Shown here: positions 8,574 through 15,878 of the stretch, piece by piece
Numbering within the stretch: position 1 is the first letter of the stretch
Layout: every line of letters starts with the position of its first letter
DNA from: Psychromonas sp030397575
GTDB taxonomy: Bacteria; Pseudomonadota; Gammaproteobacteria; Enterobacterales; Psychromonadaceae
DNA: 64,000 nt
Reading direction: 5' to 3' (one strand)
Assembly (NCBI RefSeq): GCF_046250175.1
Contig: NZ_CP176468.1
Program-made: the position numbers and the translations under genes
The notes under the pieces: model-generated
Database searches by the model: none
Seen by the model: the letters and a program-made list of their open reading frames with translations, nothing else
Told to the model about the DNA's origin: nothing

Positions 8574-10067
8574 ATGTTGGATCAAAATGTTGCAGTGATC
8601 GCAACTTTTCTTTTTTATTTAGCGATGATGATGGGTATTGGATACTGGGCTTATCGCAAAACCGTCAATTCATCTGATTACTTTTTAGGAGGACGTCAAT
8701 TAGGTCCATGGCCAACAGCTATTTCTGCCGGTGCTTCGGATATGAGTGGTTGGTTATTATTAGGTTTACCAGGTTATGCACTGGTCGCAGGCTACGGTTC
8801 ATTTTGGCTTGCTGGTGGTTTGCTTATTGGTAGCTGGTTAAATTGGCTTATATGTTCAAAGCGTTTACGTACTTACACTATAGTGACTAATGATTCATTA
8901 ACATTACCTGACTATTTTGCACGTCGTTTTGAAGATAAAAGCAAGTTACTACAAACTATTTCTGCTTTCTTCATTTTACTATTCTTCCTTTTTTATACCA
9001 GTGCTGGTTTAGTGGCTGGCGGTAAATTATTCCAAACAGTATTTGACCTTGATTATAAGATTGCCGTGATCATCGGTACTGTCTGTGTAGTTTCATACAC
9101 TTTATTTGGTGGATTCTTAGCGGTATCTTGGACGGACTTAGTACAAGGTTTGTTGATGTCTGCTGCACTGATTGCTGTGCCATTAATTGCTATGGATGGT
9201 TCATTAGGCGATTTAACATCTTCTTTAGCATTAAAAAATCCAGAGCTGTTATCTGCTTTCAGTAATACTGATGGTACACCGATGACTGCCATTGGGATTA
9301 TCTCTTTAGCGGCATGGGGATTAGGTTACTTTGGCCAACCGCATATTTTAGCGCGTTTCCAAGCTGCAAGTAGCAATAAAGACCTAACGACAGCTCGTCG
9401 TATTTCAGTGGTTTGGACCGCTTTATCTATTGCAGGCGCTATTTTAGTTGGTTTAGTCGGCATTGGCTTTGTCGATAACAACTTAGGCGGAGTGTTAGAA
9501 GACAGTGAAACTATCTTTATGTTATTGGTTAATAGTGTATTCCACCCAGTGGTTGCAGGTATTTTATTAGCGGCTATTTTAGCGGCGATTATGAGTACTG
9601 CTGATTCACAGTTGTTAGTTTCTTCTTCAGCATTAGCAGAAGATTTTTATAAGCAACATATCAATCCAGAAGCTAGTTCAGAAAAAGTGGTGCTTGCGGG
9701 TCGCTTAGGTGTTGTTGCTTTGTCATTAATCGCTTTATTCTTAGCCTTCAGCCCGGATAGCTCAGTATTAGGCTTAGTATCATACGCATGGGCTGGGTTT
9801 GGCGCTGCATTTGGTCCAGTTATTGTTTTGAGTCTATTTTGGTCTCGTATGAACCGAGCTGGCGCACTAGCAGGTATCCTAGTGGGTGGTGTGACAATAG
9901 TGGTATGGAAACAGTTAACTGGCGGGTGGTTTGACGTATATGAAATTGTCCCTGGTATCGTATTTGCAACCGTAGCGATTGTTGTTACTAGCTTATTAAG
10001 CAATGAACCAAGTGAAACTATGTTAGCCAAACATCAAGAGATGAAAGATAAACTCTCTGTTTTATAA
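8574..10067 (+). CDS. putP: Sodium/proline symporter PutP
   Basis: A 497-residue polytopic protein of the sodium:solute symporter family, the usual length for PutP. Recognisable blocks are SSDYFLGGRQLGPWPTAISAGASDMSGWLLLGLPG in TM2, GGFLAVSWTDLVQG, GYFGQPHILARF, and AAIMSTADSQLLVSSSALAEDFY in the TM8 region that forms the Na+ site. It imports L-proline with Na+ for use as nutrient or osmoprotectant. It stands alone, with an AGGAGG ribosome site upstream and a strong intrinsic terminator downstream. No putA is present in the window. Confidence 0.95.
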   Translation: MLDQNVAVIATFLFYLAMMMGIGYWAYRKTVNSSDYFLGGRQLGPWPTAISAGASDMSGWLLLGLPGYALVAGYGSFWLAGGLLIGSWLNWLICSKRLRTYTIVTNDSLTLPDYFARRFEDKSKLLQTISAFFILLFFLFYTSAGLVAGGKLFQTVFDLDYKIAVIIGTVCVVSYTLFGGFLAVSWTDLVQGLLMSAALIAVPLIAMDGSLGDLTSSLALKNPELLSAFSNTDGTPMTAIGIISLAAWGLGYFGQPHILARFQAASSNKDLTTARRISVVWTALSIAGAILVGLVGIGFVDNNLGGVLEDSETIFMLLVNSVFHPVVAGILLAAILAAIMSTADSQLLVSSSALAEDFYKQHINPEASSEKVVLAGRLGVVALSLIALFLAFSPDSSVLGLVSYAWAGFGAAFGPVIVLSLFWSRMNRAGALAGILVGGVTIVVWKQLTGGWFDVYEIVPGIVFATVAIVVTSLLSNEPSETMLAKHQEMKDKLSVL

Positions 10068-10091
10068 CTGAACTTTTATCTCTCATTTAAG

Positions 10092-10122
10092 CCTCATTTA
10101 AGTAATTAAATGAGGTTTTTTT
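10092..10122 (+). terminator. Intrinsic terminator of putP
   Basis: A perfect 10-bp stem (CCTCATTTAA and its complement) with a GTAA loop is followed by seven T residues. Confidence 0.9.
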
Positions 10123-10314
10123 GTTTCTGGCGTTTGACTATTTGTATTTTTAGTCTTTACTTATCATAAGCTTGTAGCTCTTAATGGGTATTATTTTAGG
10201 TGGTCAATATTGGAAATATAGCGATTTTATTAAAATATTAATAAATAAAAGCAATAAAAATAGCACCACTAAGGTCTAGTTGTTTACATTTATTTATATA
10301 AGGGCAGGGCGAAT

Positions 10315-10770
10315 ATGAAAAAGCTATTTTCAATGTTACAAATGACGTTATTAATGGGATTTGCATTATTACAAAGTGCAAATGCAGCTGACGCAATTTA
10401 CACCAGCTATTTCAGTAATAAAGCGGCTGGTGGTTACGATGTGGTTGCTTACTTCACTGAAAACAAACCAGTCGAAGGCGACAGTAAATATACCTTAGAA
10501 TACCAAGGTGCTGATTGGTACTTCTCAAGCGCAGATAACTTAGCGTTATTTAAAGGTGATCCTGAGAAATATGCTCCTCAATACGGCGGCTACTGTGCAT
10601 GGGCAATGGCAAGTGATAATACAGCACCTGGAAAGCCTGCTTTCTGGAGTGTTTATAAAGGCAAACTTTACTTGAACTATGATGAATCTGTTCAAGCAAC
10701 ATGGGTTAATGATAAAGATAAGTTTATTGAACAAGCTGATCTTAATTGGAATAAATTAAACAAGGAATAA
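10315..10770 (+). CDS. Exported YHS-domain protein
   Basis: A 151-residue protein with a cleavable signal peptide (about 1-24, ending ANA/AD). The YHS domain covers about 38-110, with GGYDVVAYF, DWYFSSADNLALFKGDPEKYAPQYGGYCAWAMA and Cys94. In this family the cysteine position is sometimes selenocysteine, hence the common label (seleno)protein; here it is plain Cys. YHS domains are small modules proposed to bind metal. It is the first gene of a five-gene unit: its stop is one base from the start of the DoxX-like gene. A periplasmic place is inferred from the signal peptide. Confidence 0.87.
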   Translation: MKKLFSMLQMTLLMGFALLQSANAADAIYTSYFSNKAAGGYDVVAYFTENKPVEGDSKYTLEYQGADWYFSSADNLALFKGDPEKYAPQYGGYCAWAMASDNTAPGKPAFWSVYKGKLYLNYDESVQATWVNDKDKFIEQADLNWNKLNKE

Positions 10771-10771
10771 C

Positions 10772-11272
10772 ATGAAAATATTACCTATTTTTAGTTGGGC
10801 AGTTGTAGTGTGGATCGCTAAGGTATTTTTACTATCGCTACCTTACAAGTTTACGTTACACCCAGATACACAGCATATTTTCGGTACGATCGGCGCGTGG
10901 ATGCAAGGTTTTTTAGGCGACACTATTGGTTCCCTATTTGCTAACTACGGTTCATATGCTGTTGGTAGCGTAGAGTTAATTACATCGCTGGTGTTATTAT
11001 CACCTATTGTATTTTGGATACTTAAAAAAGTCGGTGTATTATCGTGTGCGCCAAGTCATTCGTTGATACACGCCATTGGTGGGTTAATGGCTTCTGGTGT
11101 GATGGCTGGGGCTACATTCTTCCATTTATTCACGCCATTAGGTATCGAAGTGATACATGAAGGTAAAAGTGATGGCGGAAGTCTGTTCTATGCTGCGGTG
11201 TCTATTCTCATTTTAGGTTTAATCTTATTTGTTGCTAATTATCGTGACTATAAAAGTAAAGTAAGCCAGTAA
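10772..11272 (+). CDS. DoxX-like small integral membrane protein
   Basis: A 166-residue protein with about four hydrophobic segments (near 5-25, 60-82, 95-118, 135-158) and loops rich in His/Pro. LPYKFTLHPDTQHIFGTIGAWM resembles the start of DoxX-like families, which are four-helix membrane proteins of poorly known, possibly redox-related roles. It follows the YHS gene by one base and precedes the first ATP-grasp gene by nine bases, so co-transcription is almost certain. The family assignment is moderate; the membrane nature is clear. Confidence 0.65.
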   Translation: MKILPIFSWAVVVWIAKVFLLSLPYKFTLHPDTQHIFGTIGAWMQGFLGDTIGSLFANYGSYAVGSVELITSLVLLSPIVFWILKKVGVLSCAPSHSLIHAIGGLMASGVMAGATFFHLFTPLGIEVIHEGKSDGGSLFYAAVSILILGLILFVANYRDYKSKVSQ

Positions 11273-11281
11273 GGAACGTTT

Positions 11282-12130
11282 TTGTTAATTCGTATTTCGT
11301 TAGTACTTTCTTATATTCTCTGGTGTTGCCGATTTTTGGTAGCACCATGGAAGTACTTCCAACTAAACGCCAATTATTTTAATCAAGATTTACATATATT
11401 TTCTAAGTTAGATATGGATTTGTTGATACCTGAGCAATGGCGTTTATTACAGTTTGTAGATAAAGGTGATGATCAAACAGCGAAAAATCCGGAAACCTAT
11501 CCAGTTTTTTTGAAGCCTGAGTGGGGACAAAACTCGCAAGGTGTATGTCGTATAGACTCGCCTGAAGCGTTACAGCAGCATCGAGCTAATCGCCCTGCTC
11601 ATGGTCCTCGTTATTTGATTCAAGCCGCTGCAAAGGGAAAAAGAGAGTTTGAAATATTCTTTATTCCGGGCGCAACGTCAGATCAGTCATCGGCTATTAT
11701 ATCGGTGACAGAAACCTGTAATCACAGTGATGATGAGATGCCAGTAAACGGTATTTATAATAAAGATACTTATTATAAATCTTGTATGCCTGAACTAAAT
11801 ACACAACAAATACAAAAAATAGAAATGTTATTCTCTCAAATTGGATCGTTTCGTATTGCCCGCTTCTGTGCGCGTGCAGACTCTTTAGAAGCTTTGCTCA
11901 ATGAGCAGTTTTCTATCGTTGAAATTAATGTGTATGTGCCTATGCCATTAATCTTATTGATTCAAGAGATGACTTTAACGTCTAAATTAAAGTTTATCTT
12001 TGCGAGTATGAAACAATTAGCTTTAGTAACTAAAGATATTCCCGCTTCGCAACCGGTGAAGTCAATTTTCTTTCAAAAACTACAATCTGCTCGATTATTA
12101 AAATCGAAATTAAAAAATGAGCTTTCCTAA
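11282..12130 (+). CDS. ATP-grasp-like ligase, first of a pair
   Basis: A 282-residue protein starting at TTG (11282), with AAGGA six bases upstream. Features typical of ATP-grasp enzymes are YPVFLKPEWGQNSQGV (ATP-binding lysine strand plus glycine-rich loop) and SIVEINVYVPMPL near the C-terminus, where the Glu and Asn of the EIN motif would hold Mg2+. The region between them is divergent and the usual large-loop signatures are not obvious. ATP-grasp ligases join a carboxylate to an amine or thiol through an acyl phosphate. A hydrophobic N-terminal segment (about 5-25) suggests membrane association. Its TAA overlaps the ATG of the second ligase. The substrate is unknown. Confidence 0.65.
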   Translation: MLIRISLVLSYILWCCRFLVAPWKYFQLNANYFNQDLHIFSKLDMDLLIPEQWRLLQFVDKGDDQTAKNPETYPVFLKPEWGQNSQGVCRIDSPEALQQHRANRPAHGPRYLIQAAAKGKREFEIFFIPGATSDQSSAIISVTETCNHSDDEMPVNGIYNKDTYYKSCMPELNTQQIQKIEMLFSQIGSFRIARFCARADSLEALLNEQFSIVEINVYVPMPLILLIQEMTLTSKLKFIFASMKQLALVTKDIPASQPVKSIFFQKLQSARLLKSKLKNELS

Positions 12131-13035
12131 TGAATATAAAAAAAATAATTTATGCTTGGATCAGTAAAAAATTCATGGGCGGTTGTAGCAACTACAATAG
12201 CTTAGAAGTACGTCGTAGTTGCAGAAGTAAAGAGCAAGCTAGAGATAGATTTAAGCAAGGTAATATTCCACATGCACAAGGATTGATCTTTTTTAATCCA
12301 TTTGTGGCAATTCGTTTTGCTAAGCAACATGGCTTTCCCTTAGTGATTAAACCTAACGTAAGTGGTTTTTCACGCGGCAGTCATTTCCCTATTCGAGACT
12401 ATAAAGAATTATGGAAAGCTATCTTCTTAGCGAAACTATGGTGGCCATTTACGGTTGTTGAGCAGTTTTTAGAAGGTAAAAACTATCGAGTTGTAGTTGC
12501 TAATGGCAAAATTGTTTCTGTATTACAACGTTATGCTCCTTCAGTAAAAGGCGATGGTGTCGCTACAATTCGTGAGTTAATGCGTAAAGAAAATGCAATC
12601 CGCGAAAAAATGAAGCTGTACCCTGTTATTTCAGCGTTGAAAGAAACGGCTCAATCACGTGCATTTTTAGCAAAGCAAGGGTTAGACTTTGACTCTGTTT
12701 TACCAGCAGAACAACGAGCAACGCTGTTTTATCGTATCTCTTTAGCGCCTGGTGGCGTGGTAGAAGTAATTGATAAGCAGTTATTACCAGAAGCAAATCA
12801 AACTTTGTTTAAAAATGTTTTAAATTTGTTTGATGCCAATATTTTAGGTATTGATGTGATCTTAGAAAAAGGGATTGAGTTTGATTATCGTGAACAAAAA
12901 TGTATCTTCTTGGAAGTAAACTCACGCCCCTACTTGAAAATGCATGCTTACCCTCGTTACGGTGAAGCTGAAGACCTCAGTGAGTACTTTGACGAGTTAG
13001 ATGCATTAGAAGTTAAACAGTCTGACACCTTCTAA
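12130..13035 (+). CDS. ATP-grasp ligase related to the cyanophycin synthetase/GshAB-type group, second of a pair
   Basis: A 301-residue protein with a fuller ATP-grasp layout. FPLVIKPNVSGFSRGSHF is the ATP-binding strand and flexible loop, VVEQFLEGKNYRVVVANGKIVSVLQRYAPSVKGDGVATIRELM closely follows the pattern seen in cyanophycin synthetase and bifunctional glutathione synthetase ATP-grasp domains, and CIFLEVNSRPYLKMH supplies the Mg2+-binding Glu and Asn. It probably forms a peptide or amide bond. It overlaps the first ligase gene (TAATG), so the two are coupled, and the MFS gene begins directly at its stop. Substrate and product cannot be read from sequence. Confidence 0.75.
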   Translation: MNIKKIIYAWISKKFMGGCSNYNSLEVRRSCRSKEQARDRFKQGNIPHAQGLIFFNPFVAIRFAKQHGFPLVIKPNVSGFSRGSHFPIRDYKELWKAIFLAKLWWPFTVVEQFLEGKNYRVVVANGKIVSVLQRYAPSVKGDGVATIRELMRKENAIREKMKLYPVISALKETAQSRAFLAKQGLDFDSVLPAEQRATLFYRISLAPGGVVEVIDKQLLPEANQTLFKNVLNLFDANILGIDVILEKGIEFDYREQKCIFLEVNSRPYLKMHAYPRYGEAEDLSEYFDELDALEVKQSDTF

Positions 13036-14208
13036 GTGTCAGCTTTAACACGCACTTTTTACCTTTTTACAGGATTTCACTCCTTCCTGTTAGGGTTAAT
13101 GCCTTTATTTATTGCAGTCATTCTGTGGGATAAAGGCCTTACCATCAGTGATATTTCCTCGTTTATAGCCTTAACGGCCGTTGGCTTTGTCGTCGCTTTG
13201 TATTGTTGGGATCGTCTGCGTGCTCAGCATGATTGGGGTAAGTTAATAAGTTTATCTTTTATCTTACAAAGTCTGTTTGTAATGTTATTAATTTGCGGCA
13301 ATGAGCAGCTGATAGCTACTGCTGGCGCTTTAATAAACGGTGCGGCAGGGTGTTTCTATTGGTCAACTCAACGTCTGTTATTTCAAGCAATCACTGAAGA
13401 TAAAAACACCGGTAATACCTTTGGTAATTTCCAAATACTAGTGGTGTTTGCATTAAAAATCGGTGTGTTAATTGGTAGTTACCTGTTGGGGATGGAATAC
13501 TTTAGTGGCTTGTTATTACTCTCTTTTGTGCTGTCGATATTGGGGTTTTTATTGGTACACAAAAGCTTAAATAGTAATACACAGCTTGAAAAACTAAAAC
13601 AAGTACCTGCCTTTACCCTAAAGCAAGTGGTTAAATTTCAGGATCAACATCGTTCATCCTTAATTTTTGTGGTTGATGGATTATTTTTATTCTTAGAAAG
13701 TTATTTTTGGATGTTAACTATCTACATGTTAACCCAAGAGAACGTGATGCAATTAGGGCTTATCTTAATTGCTTTAAGTATTTTATTAGCTTTGATTTTT
13801 TTTGTTATTAAAAAATATATTGATAGAGTTGATACTCAAAAAGTCTATCGAATTGCAGTACTAGGTTATGCTTCCTCGTGGGTCATTCGCGGAGTGCTGG
13901 ATATTGAAATGGATAGCATCTTGATTTATAGCGGCTTATTACTTGCTGCCTTCTTAAGTAACTTTTTCCGTCTGGCATTTAATAAACGATTCTATGATAT
14001 TGCTCGTCAAGACAAACCAACACGTTACATTATCTGTAAAAGTTATTATTCTCAGTTTATGTTAGTGGTCTTTTTTAGCATTATAGCGGTATTTACCATG
14101 GCCACTGATACTGCGCTTCATCAGTTACAGGTGATTTATTACCTGTGTACGCCATTAGTTTTAGTTTATTTTGTATATGGGCAACATAGCAAACCAGCAG
14201 CGGTATAA
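13036..14208 (+). CDS. MFS-type transporter at the end of the ATP-grasp operon
   Basis: A 390-residue polytopic protein of about twelve hydrophobic segments, starting at a GTG that immediately follows the preceding TAA. Segment spacing, the central charged loop (about 175-210) and the length fit the major facilitator superfamily, although the classic MFS loop signature is poor. As the last gene in an operon of two ligases it is most simply read as the exporter of the product, or less likely the importer of a precursor. A strong terminator follows within ten bases. Confidence 0.75.
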   Translation: MSALTRTFYLFTGFHSFLLGLMPLFIAVILWDKGLTISDISSFIALTAVGFVVALYCWDRLRAQHDWGKLISLSFILQSLFVMLLICGNEQLIATAGALINGAAGCFYWSTQRLLFQAITEDKNTGNTFGNFQILVVFALKIGVLIGSYLLGMEYFSGLLLLSFVLSILGFLLVHKSLNSNTQLEKLKQVPAFTLKQVVKFQDQHRSSLIFVVDGLFLFLESYFWMLTIYMLTQENVMQLGLILIALSILLALIFFVIKKYIDRVDTQKVYRIAVLGYASSWVIRGVLDIEMDSILIYSGLLLAAFLSNFFRLAFNKRFYDIARQDKPTRYIICKSYYSQFMLVVFFSIIAVFTMATDTALHQLQVIYYLCTPLVLVYFVYGQHSKPAAV

Positions 14209-14211
14209 CCT

Positions 14212-14242
14212 AAAACGCCAGCGAGATGCTGGCGTTTTGTTT
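14212..14242. terminator. Bidirectional terminator between the ATP-grasp operon and dapB
   Basis: A perfect 11-bp stem AAAACGCCAGC with a GAGAT loop. The A-rich start and T-rich end give U-tracts on both strands, suited to the two convergent units. Confidence 0.92.
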
Positions 14243-14260
14243 TGATTGATAGAAAAAGCC

Positions 14261-14992
14261 TTAGTCCATCAAATACTCTAAGCCATAAACTAGTTCAGTG
14301 CGTTTAACCACTTCTTTACATGCTAGACAAATGCCTGGCATGAATGATTCACGATGCTGAGAGTTATGCTCGATTTTTAAGGTCTCACTCAACCCTCCAA
14401 AAAACACGGTTTGTTGTGCTACAACGCCCGGTAAACGAATAGAGTGTAATTTCACATTATTTAATTCTGCACCACGTGCACCTTCGATTAACTCTTTATC
14501 GCTGCAAGGTGTCGCCGCTTTAGTACGCGCTGCTGAGATTAACTCGGCTGTGCGGATACCCGTACCCGATGGGCTTTCTTCTTTTTGTGGACTATGCGCT
14601 TCAATGACTTCAACATCAGGCAAGTATTTTGCAGCTTGAACTGCAAATTTCATCATTAATACTGCGCCAATAGAGAAGTTAGGTGCGATCAAGCCTCCTA
14701 GTTTCTTTTCTTGCGCTAGCGCTTGTAACTCTGCTACTTGTTGCTCAAGGAAACCACTGGTGCCGATCACAGGGCAAGCACCAGCATTAAGAATAGTTTG
14801 TGTATTATTAAAACCTGCAGACGCCGCAGTTAAATCAACAACGACCTGTGCCCCGGTAGATTTGATTAATGCTGCTAGATCATCGCCAAAGTCACATTCT
14901 GCAACGAGTTCTAATTCACTATCATTATTCACTGCTTTTACGGCTTCACTGCCCATACGGCCTTTTGCGCCGTTTACAATTACTTTAACCAT
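14261..14992 (-). CDS. dapB: 4-hydroxy-tetrahydrodipicolinate reductase DapB
   Basis: A protein of 243 residues from the ATG at 14992; an upstream in-frame start would add residues unlike the family, while TAGGAAC sits properly before this ATG. N-terminal VKVIVNGAKGRMG is the NAD(P)H-binding loop. The substrate region reads EAHSPQKEESPSGTGIRTAEL, retaining the catalytic His and Lys of the family's EAHHxxK..SGT motif although the second His is Ser. It reduces the DapA product in the lysine and diaminopimelate pathway. It is about 25-30 residues shorter than E. coli DapB. It follows DUF2956 closely and is probably co-transcribed with it. Confidence 0.95.
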   Translation of the reverse strand: MVKVIVNGAKGRMGSEAVKAVNNDSELELVAECDFGDDLAALIKSTGAQVVVDLTAASAGFNNTQTILNAGACPVIGTSGFLEQQVAELQALAQEKKLGGLIAPNFSIGAVLMMKFAVQAAKYLPDVEVIEAHSPQKEESPSGTGIRTAELISAARTKAATPCSDKELIEGARGAELNNVKLHSIRLPGVVAQQTVFFGGLSETLKIEHNSQHRESFMPGICLACKEVVKRTELVYGLEYLMD

Positions 14993-15000
14993 GGTTGTTC

Positions 15001-15324
15001 CTATTGATTTAAAAAGTGGTAACTGACAAATCCAATCCAGCTTATGGCCAATAAGACCCAAGGCAGAATAGAGGTGCTAGGTTTATGAGGGATATTTGTA
15101 TTGGATTGAGCATCTTCAATGGGCACTTTTTTCTTTTTTGCCTTGTTGGCTTCGCGCTGTTTGCTTTTAGCTAATTTTTTATATTCAGCAATGCCTTTTT
15201 GAATACCTTGGGCAACCAGTTTGGTTTGCTCCTTAGTTTGCCCTGGCTTTTGCACTTTCTTAGCCATTGCCAGTGCTTCATCTTGTGTTTCTTGTGATAT
15301 TGCTGGTTTAGTATATTTAGCCAT
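15001..15324 (-). CDS. DUF2956 family protein with C-terminal membrane anchor
   Basis: A 107-residue protein. The block KPGQTKEQTKLVAQGIQKGIAEYKK and the lysine-rich stretch after it are the recognisable core of DUF2956, a family of gammaproteobacteria. A single hydrophobic helix near residues 88-104 (LPWVLLAISWIGFVSYHFL) should anchor the tail in the inner membrane with the basic part in the cytoplasm. Its stop is eight bases from the dapB start, so they share an mRNA. Function unknown. Confidence 0.85.
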   Translation of the reverse strand: MAKYTKPAISQETQDEALAMAKKVQKPGQTKEQTKLVAQGIQKGIAEYKKLAKSKQREANKAKKKKVPIEDAQSNTNIPHKPSTSILPWVLLAISWIGFVSYHFLNQ

Positions 15325-15341
15325 TGATGCTCTTCTTTATG

Positions 15342-15470
15342 TTACTTTTTATCTTTTTTATGTTTCTTTTTTTGTTTCTTCTGCAACTTTTTTAATTGCT
15401 TGAGTGTTTTCTTTTTGGACTTTTGCTTACCGCTTTTCTTGGTATCCTCTCCGAGTAAAGCGTTAGTTAC
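15342..15470 (-). other. Lysine-rich reading frame after DUF1289, reachable by -1 frameshift
   Basis: After the DUF1289 stop the -1 frame stays open for 42 codons and encodes a very basic, low-complexity sequence (VTNALLGEDTKKSGKQ then mostly K, Q, L) ending at a stop at 15342. It has no ATG or GTG start of its own. It would be translated only as an extension of DUF1289 through the slip site at 15470-15476, or it is a relic of a longer gene. See the related finding. Confidence 0.45.
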
Positions 15471-15476
15471 TTTTTT
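15431..15476 (-). promoter_or_regulatory. Possible -1 ribosomal frameshift signal (A AAA AAG plus stem-loop)
   Basis: On the minus strand the last sense codons of the DUF1289 frame are CAA AAA AAG TAA, placing the canonical heptamer A_AAA_AAG in the correct phase. Seven bases later a 6-bp stem (CGCTTT at 15462-15457 with AAAGCG at 15436-15431) encloses a 20-base loop. The spacing fits known signals; the stem is weak. Confidence 0.4.
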
Positions 15477-15679
15477 TGTGCATTCTTAGAACGCTTAGTC
15501 GCCTTCTTGGTAATATTCTCTAGAAAATTTTCTGGATCGTCGTAATTATATTTAACCAAATGCTCTACTAATAATTTAGTAATGACTTGCGTTTCAGTGA
15601 TTTCGTCTCGGCTTCTACCGCATCCACCGCAACTTTTTTTGTTACTTGTACAATCACCTGTGCACGGACTAAATTTCAT
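15467..15679 (-). CDS. DUF1289 family cysteine-rich small protein
   Basis: A 70-residue protein with SPCTGDCTSNKKSCGGCGRSRDEI, the four-cysteine pattern of DUF1289 proteins that probably binds a zinc ion or iron-sulfur cluster. The second half is helical and charged (NYDDPENFLENI). The C-terminus is unusually basic and ends in a homopolymer of seven A residues that forms a candidate slippery site. It is preceded by AAGGTAC at suitable distance. First gene of the DUF1289-DUF2956-dapB run. Confidence 0.85.
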   Translation of the reverse strand: MKFSPCTGDCTSNKKSCGGCGRSRDEITETQVITKLLVEHLVKYNYDDPENFLENITKKATKRSKNAQKK

Positions 15680-15878
15680 CTAATGTACCTTGTATTTTTG
15701 ATCATAAGACTGCGCATTGGGTGGCGGTCTTGTTTAACTCGTGTTTAAATAGATTATAAAAATAATCATGATCTACTTTCTATTCCTATACAGTCCGTTG
15801 TATAGCAAATTCGATATATAGTTAACATGCATTTTAATAAATTAATCCCATATTCTAGCAATTTTAGAGAGCCTATTC

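Noticed and set aside
9647..10030. Minus-strand open frame of 127 codons inside putP
   Set aside because: It is antisense to conserved PutP coding sequence and has no ribosome site or recognisable motif.
10315..10770. YHS protein as a selenoprotein
   Set aside because: The position used for selenocysteine in relatives is an ordinary Cys codon (Cys94), and no in-frame TGA is present.
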